From positions 1-11,097 of the forward strand of contig JAIFNJ010000217.1 in assembly GCA_020047835.1 (NCBI GenBank): a stretch of DNA of 11,097 nt, in the 5' to 3' direction. The position numbers and the translations under genes were made by a program. The DNA comes from Bacteroidota bacterium. Lineage in GTDB: Bacteria; Bacteroidota; Bacteroidia; Bacteroidales; SZUA-534. Positions 7,544 to 11,097 of the stretch are shown piece after piece; position 1 is the first letter of the stretch; each line of letters starts with the position of its first letter. The notes beneath the pieces are model-generated. The model made no database searches. It had not been told where the DNA came from and saw only the letters and a program-made list of their open reading frames with translations.

Positions 7544-9493
7544 TTAATGCGAAATTTTACTCGTTAGTCGTGTTTTTTGAATCGTTTTTGACGACTGAAC
7601 CCACTGCGAAACGGTATTAAAAATACCTTCCGGACCATATCCACAGAGCGCCTGTAATTCTTCAGGAGTTCCTTGTTCAACAAAAATATCGGGAATACCC
7701 AATCGTTTCAAGGGCACTGAATAGGAATTTTCTGACATGAATTCCAACACTGCACTGCCAAAACCACCCATCAGGGTACCATCTTCAATGGTAATTACTT
7801 TATCAAAAGTTTTGAAAATTTCATGCAGCAAATTTTCATCCAGAGGCTTGGCAAAGCGCATATCGTAATGTGCATAATCAATTTTAGCCTCCTGAAGTTC
7901 TTTTGCAATTTGAAGGACAAATAGCCCTGTATTTCCTATAGTTAGAATGGCGATTTCTTTACCCTGACGCAAGGTTCGTGCTTTGCCAATTTCCACTTTT
8001 TCAAAAGGTTTTTTCCAGTCGGTTGTGTTTCCACGTCCCCGGGGGTATCGAATTGAAATAGGTCCCATGTTGTTGAGTTGCGCTGTAAACATCATATTGC
8101 GCAGTTCTATTTCATCCATGGGAGCGGCAACCACCAAATTGGGAATACAGCGCATATAAGCAATGTCGTAGGCTCCATGATGGGTCGGGCCATCGGCACC
8201 TACCAGGCCTCCACGGTCGAGGCAAAAAACTACATTCAGCTTTTGCAAAGCTACATCGTGAATAACCTGATCGTAAGCCCGTTGCATAAAACTGGAATAG
8301 ATGTTACAAAAAGGAACCAAACCTTGTGCAGCCATACCTGCTGAGAAAGTTACGGCATGTTGCTCGGCAATCCCTACATCAAAAGTACGGTCGGGCATGG
8401 CTTCCATCAAAATGTTTAAGCTGCAGCCCGATGGCATTGCCGGAGTGATACCAACAATTTTTTCGTTTAATTGAGCCAGCTCCAACAGTGTTTCGCCAAA
8501 CACATCCTGAAACCTTGGTGGAATGGGTTTGTCGGGTTTGCTGATTATCAGTTCTCCGGTTTCTTTATCGAATGGACCGGGAGCGTGCCATGTTGTTTGA
8601 TTTAGTTCGGCTTGCTTGAATCCTTTGCCCTTAACCGTTTTTATATGAAGCAACTTTGGCCCTGGGATTTTTTTCAGATCGTCGAGTACCTTAGTCAGGT
8701 AAACCACATCATGACCATCTATTGGACCAAAATACCGGAAATTAATGGATTCAAAAAAATTACCTTGCTTCATTAAAATGGCTTTTATGCCGAAGTCAAT
8801 TTTTTGTATTAATGCTTGCGTGTTCGGGCCAAAGCGGTTCATTTTCCCCAAAATATTCCAGACATCGTCCTTTAATTTGTTGTAAGCGTGCGATGTGGCA
8901 ATATCCACTAGGTATTCTTTAAAGGCTCCCACATTGGGGTCAATAGCCATGTCGTTGTCGTTGAGTATCACTAATAGGTTGGCCTTTTGCACTCCGGCGT
9001 TGTTTAGCCCTTCAAAAGCCAATCCACCGGTTAATGCGCCATCGCCTATAACGGCTACTACATGTCGTTCGGGTTCTTTTTTAAGCTTTGATGCTACCGC
9101 CAAACCCAGCGCCGCTGAAATGGAAGTGGACGAATGTCCCACTCCAAAAGGATCGTAAACACTTTCGAACCGGTTCGGAAAGCCGCTGATTCCATTTAAT
9201 CGGCGGTTGGTATGAAACCGGTCGCGACGGCCGGTTAATATTTTGTGCCCGTAGGCCTGATGGCCCACATCCCATACAATTTGGTCGTAAGGTGTGTTGT
9301 AAGCATAATGCAGGGCCACTGAAAGTTCCACTACGCCAAGGCTTGCCCCAAAATGGCCTGGATGCTCACAAACCACATCAATAATAAATTGACGCAATTC
9401 ATCGCACAAAGGAATCAAATCGAGGCTCGAAAGTTTCTTTAAATCGTCCGGTGAATTGATTGTTGAAAGTAATGGTCCTGCTACCTGTTTCAT
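7544..9493 (-). CDS. dxs: 1-deoxy-D-xylulose-5-phosphate synthase
   Basis: Condenses pyruvate and glyceraldehyde 3-phosphate into 1-deoxy-D-xylulose 5-phosphate using thiamine diphosphate and Mg2+, in the cytoplasm. This is the first step of the MEP isoprenoid pathway and also supplies thiamine and pyridoxal synthesis in many bacteria. With the ATG at 9493 it has 649 residues, normal for the family. Markers in that numbering: HPGHFGASLG (44-53), VWDVGHQAY (73-81), the ThDP motif GDGALTGG (150-157) with NDND (178-181), GIAEQHAV (374-381, catalytic glutamate E377), DRGGLVGADGPTHHGAYD (426-443) and RYPRGRG (482-488). The frame stays open upstream to a TTG at 9520, but that codon sits inside a perfect -7 promoter box, so the ATG is chosen. 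The upstream membrane-protein gene is on the same strand, but dxs appears to have its own promoter. Confidence 0.97.
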   Translation of the reverse strand: MKQVAGPLLSTINSPDDLKKLSSLDLIPLCDELRQFIIDVVCEHPGHFGASLGVVELSVALHYAYNTPYDQIVWDVGHQAYGHKILTGRRDRFHTNRRLNGISGFPNRFESVYDPFGVGHSSTSISAALGLAVASKLKKEPERHVVAVIGDGALTGGLAFEGLNNAGVQKANLLVILNDNDMAIDPNVGAFKEYLVDIATSHAYNKLKDDVWNILGKMNRFGPNTQALIQKIDFGIKAILMKQGNFFESINFRYFGPIDGHDVVYLTKVLDDLKKIPGPKLLHIKTVKGKGFKQAELNQTTWHAPGPFDKETGELIISKPDKPIPPRFQDVFGETLLELAQLNEKIVGITPAMPSGCSLNILMEAMPDRTFDVGIAEQHAVTFSAGMAAQGLVPFCNIYSSFMQRAYDQVIHDVALQKLNVVFCLDRGGLVGADGPTHHGAYDIAYMRCIPNLVVAAPMDEIELRNMMFTAQLNNMGPISIRYPRGRGNTTDWKKPFEKVEIGKARTLRQGKEIAILTIGNTGLFVLQIAKELQEAKIDYAHYDMRFAKPLDENLLHEIFKTFDKVITIEDGTLMGGFGSAVLEFMSENSYSVPLKRLGIPDIFVEQGTPEELQALCGYGPEGIFNTVSQWVQSSKTIQKTRLTSKISH

Positions 9494-9517
9494 ACTATGC
9501 TTACAAAAATCAGAATG

Positions 9518-9525
9518 CAAATATA
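9518..9525 (-). promoter_or_regulatory. -7 box (TATATTTG) of the dxs promoter
   Basis: The minus strand reads TATATTTG, a full match to TAnnTTTG, 24 bases before the dxs ATG. The predicted transcript start is near 9510, giving a leader of about 17 bases. The -33 region shows only TTTT about 20 bases upstream. The site lies in the short gap after the stop of the upstream membrane-protein gene. Confidence 0.6.
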
Positions 9526-9608
9526 GAAATTATTTACCCGTTCCATGAAAATTGACCTACCCTCCTTTTTGCTATTTTGATTAATCCGAGAGTAACATAA
9601 ACGAATGT

Positions 9609-10670
9609 TTATTTTTCTTTAGTGCTTTTATCTTTAAATTTTGTTTTTATCCAACGGGGAAATATAAAGGCACCAATAATTAAATACGGATAGTAGGTAA
9701 AAAGCCTCCATAGCAGCGCCATTAAGATGGCAATTCCTGCATACGGAAGAAAATCGCCCAGGTATTCTGAAAAAACATATTCTGTGATGCCGCTTCCACC
9801 GGGCGTTGGACTAACCAGCATAATTATCCACATAACTAATTGGCGGGCAAAAAGCAGAAAATGGTCGTTAACGGTAAAGAAGGCTAAAAACAAGGCGTTT
9901 ACTACCCAATAACGGGCTGTCCACGAAAGTGCGGTGGCCCCAAAGGCTTTCAGCCAAAATCGGGAAGGCTGCTTTTTGAGTTCCAGTGAGCTATCAATAA
10001 TCTCATCGCCAGCTTTATGCGCTCCCATGCGCCACCGGCGTAAAATAGGAAGCCGGAATACTTGTAATAACAACCATTTAAACCCACGTGGGTTTTTAAA
10101 AAGAGCGTAGGAAATTATCAATACCCAGATAAATTTTAAACTATAACCTACTAAAGCTGCAATAAGATACGGATTGGTAACTGTGAATCCGCCCCCAATG
10201 GTAAAAAGTTGCTGGCTCTCTATAACTAACAGAAGCAATGGAAACATAATAACAAAATACAATTCATCGAGCAGCGAAGTAGCCATAACCACAGCCGAAC
10301 TTTTACCAATTCCGATGCCTTCTTTGTTTACGTACAATATTGCCACGCTGGTTCCGCCAATGGCGCTGGGGGTAATGGCCGAAGTAAACTCCCAAAGCAT
10401 GATAATTCGGATGGATTGCAACCAGGAAAGTTTGTTGTCGGTAAGGATGCGGATGCGCAACACATAACCCAAATCGCGGGTAACCATTAAAAGGGCTGCC
10501 ACTAAAAGCCAAAAGGTGGTTTGTGAAGTAAAGTGAACCGATTTTAATACCTCGGGGTTCACATTTTTAACAATGAAATACGCCACTACGCCCAACCCCA
10601 GCAAGGTGGGCAATACCACCCGCGATATTTTTATGCCATGCAACGGCGATTCTTTAGGTAAGGTTATCAT
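9609..10670 (-). CDS. UPF0104 / lysylphosphatidylglycerol synthase transmembrane-domain (flippase-like) protein
   Basis: A 353-residue polytopic inner-membrane protein of the PF03706 type (the membrane half of MprF; also the YbhN/AglD group). Hydrophobic segments lie at about 16-35, 52-72, 85-113, 127-152, 167-191, 243-267, 270-288 and 308-340. Family marks are the glycine/proline loop SAITPSAIGGTSVA (97-110), the acidic membrane segment SLLDELYF (132-139) and VSPTPGGSGITEY (286-298). The C-terminus is a short lysine-rich tail; there is no GNAT-like aminoacyl-transferase half, so it is not a full MprF synthase. A role in moving a lipid or lipid-linked precursor across the membrane is inferred from the family; the substrate is unknown. 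It lies upstream of dxs on the same strand with a 115-base gap that contains the dxs promoter. The ATG at 10670 places a short polar leader before the first helix. Confidence 0.88.
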   Translation of the reverse strand: MITLPKESPLHGIKISRVVLPTLLGLGVVAYFIVKNVNPEVLKSVHFTSQTTFWLLVAALLMVTRDLGYVLRIRILTDNKLSWLQSIRIIMLWEFTSAITPSAIGGTSVAILYVNKEGIGIGKSSAVVMATSLLDELYFVIMFPLLLLVIESQQLFTIGGGFTVTNPYLIAALVGYSLKFIWVLIISYALFKNPRGFKWLLLQVFRLPILRRWRMGAHKAGDEIIDSSLELKKQPSRFWLKAFGATALSWTARYWVVNALFLAFFTVNDHFLLFARQLVMWIIMLVSPTPGGSGITEYVFSEYLGDFLPYAGIAILMALLWRLFTYYPYLIIGAFIFPRWIKTKFKDKSTKEK

Positions 10671-10687
10671 GCGTATCTGTGTTGCTG

Positions 10688-10717
10688 CAAGTTATTAATT
10701 CCATGGAGTTATACAAA
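10688..10717 (-). promoter_or_regulatory. Weak promoter-like pair before the flippase-like gene
   Basis: On the minus strand, TTTG (10717-10714) is followed after 19 bases by TAACTTG (10694-10688), an imperfect version of TAnnTTTG, ending 17 bases before the ATG. The spacing fits Bacteroidota promoters, but the -7 part is not a full match. It lies downstream of the terminator-like hairpin of the preceding gene, where a promoter would be needed. Confidence 0.25.
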
Positions 10718-10737
10718 CAGAGATGGAAAATGATTTT

Positions 10738-10774
10738 AAAAAAAGAATTTTTAATTAATTCTGTCAATTAAAAA
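10738..10774 (-). terminator. A/T-only hairpin plus T tract after the right-edge gene
   Basis: On the minus strand TTTTTAATT (10774-10766) pairs perfectly with AATTAAAAA (10756-10748) across a 9-base loop, followed by TTCTTTTTTT (10747-10738). The stem overlaps the stop codon (10768-10770) of the gene reading in from the right edge. The stem has no G-C pairs, so it would be a weak terminator; position and T tract support the call. Confidence 0.45.
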
Positions 10775-11097
10775 TACGCACTCACACTTACCTGCCCCGT
10801 ATGTATAGTTTTCAGTTCGGCAGGCTTACGGCCACTGTAATTGAGCGATAGACGCAGAAATCGGTTCAGGTTACGGGTAATATACACCGACCATTTATAG
10901 TTTTCGCCCGGTGAATACCCTTCCAGCATATTATAAGCCACCGGACTGTTTTCGGCACCGGTATAGTCATTCACGATAACTGCCATATTTAGGGTAATTA
11001 ACCCTTGTTTGGGAGCGTTGAATTTTACTTCCGGCCCAAATTCTTGAAGCAACACCGTTTCGTTTCCCCATTGATTTTTTTTGTTCTTTATTTTATA
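10768..11097 (-). CDS. C-terminal part of a large surface or outer-membrane-like protein (5' end outside window)
   Basis: The frame is open from the right edge to the TAA at 10768-10770, giving 109 residues. A GTG at 11053-11055 is in frame, but coding clearly continues upstream (YKIKNKKNQWGNETV), so it is not the real start. The peptide has alternating strand-like segments (LITLNMAVIV, YKWSVYITRNLNRFLRLSLNYSGRKP) and ends VSVSAYF, with a terminal phenylalanine as in outer-membrane barrels. The motif around YNMLEGYSPGENYKWSV, followed by a SGRKP turn, resembles the ends of very long uncharacterised Bacteroidota proteins that I recall but cannot name. Location at the cell surface or outer membrane is inferred; function is unknown. 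A weak A/T hairpin terminator overlaps its stop, and the flippase-like gene follows on the same strand after 97 bases. Confidence 0.75.
   Translation of the reverse strand, partial: YKIKNKKNQWGNETVLLQEFGPEVKFNAPKQGLITLNMAVIVNDYTGAENSPVAYNMLEGYSPGENYKWSVYITRNLNRFLRLSLNYSGRKPAELKTIHTGQVSVSAYF

Noticed and set aside
7461..7550. Hairpins between the second receptor and dxs (GTTAACCT/AGGTTGAAC with a bulge, and GCATTA/TAATGC at 7535-7550) as terminators
   Set aside because: Stems are short or bulged and neither strand has a clear T tract directly after them.
8078..9158. Plus-strand open frames (8078-8344, 8895-9158) inside dxs
   Set aside because: They are antisense to highly conserved Dxs motifs and have no recognisable product.
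7544..9493. Transketolase rather than Dxs
   Set aside because: Motif spacing and residues (HPGHFGASLG, GIAEQHAV, GADGPTHHGAYD) are those of Dxs.
9609..10670. Full MprF lysylphosphatidylglycerol synthase
   Set aside because: Only the membrane domain is present; the C-terminal aminoacyl-transferase half is missing at 353 residues.

Overview
The window looks like chromosomal DNA of a member of the Bacteroidota, probably a free-living Bacteroidales/Marinilabiliales-like or related organism. The reasons are the AT-rich base composition, starts without clear Shine-Dalgarno sequences, several upstream copies of the Bacteroidota -7 box TAnnTTTG, beta-barrel-like proteins ending in phenylalanine at both edges, and the style of the Cache/HAMP/GAF/PAS receptors. 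Genus-level placement is inference only.

Layout, left to right. Positions 1-170 (+) hold the C-terminal end of an outer-membrane beta-barrel-like protein, closed by a strong hairpin terminator (229-271). Convergent to it is a small zinc/iron-chelating CxxCxxCC (YkgJ/UPF0153) protein (262-840, -). Divergent from that is trpS, tryptophanyl-tRNA synthetase (882-1871, +), with its own terminator (1891-1920). After a non-coding gap come two large tandem paralogous membrane receptors (2171-4936 and 5061-7451, +). Each has two transmembrane helices around a large periplasmic double-Cache-like domain, then HAMP, a second HAMP-like segment, GAF, coiled coil and PAS. Neither carries a histidine kinase, methyl-accepting, GGDEF/EAL or phosphatase output. 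The first ends instead in an Hpt-like four-helix domain whose phosphoacceptor histidine position is asparagine.

Convergent to the receptors are three minus-strand genes. dxs (7544-9493) encodes 1-deoxy-D-xylulose-5-phosphate synthase, the first enzyme of the MEP isoprenoid pathway. Next is a polytopic membrane protein of the UPF0104/MprF flippase-domain type (9609-10670). Last is the C-terminal part of a large surface or outer-membrane-like protein that runs off the right edge (10768-11097).

The housekeeping genes (trpS, dxs) are conventional. The unusual part is the 5.3-kb receptor pair: two divergent sensory proteins side by side with matching cytoplasmic relay modules and no visible enzymatic output. 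They look like the input arm of a phosphorelay or signalling scaffold whose catalytic partners lie elsewhere. No mobile elements, CRISPR arrays, tRNA or rRNA genes were seen.
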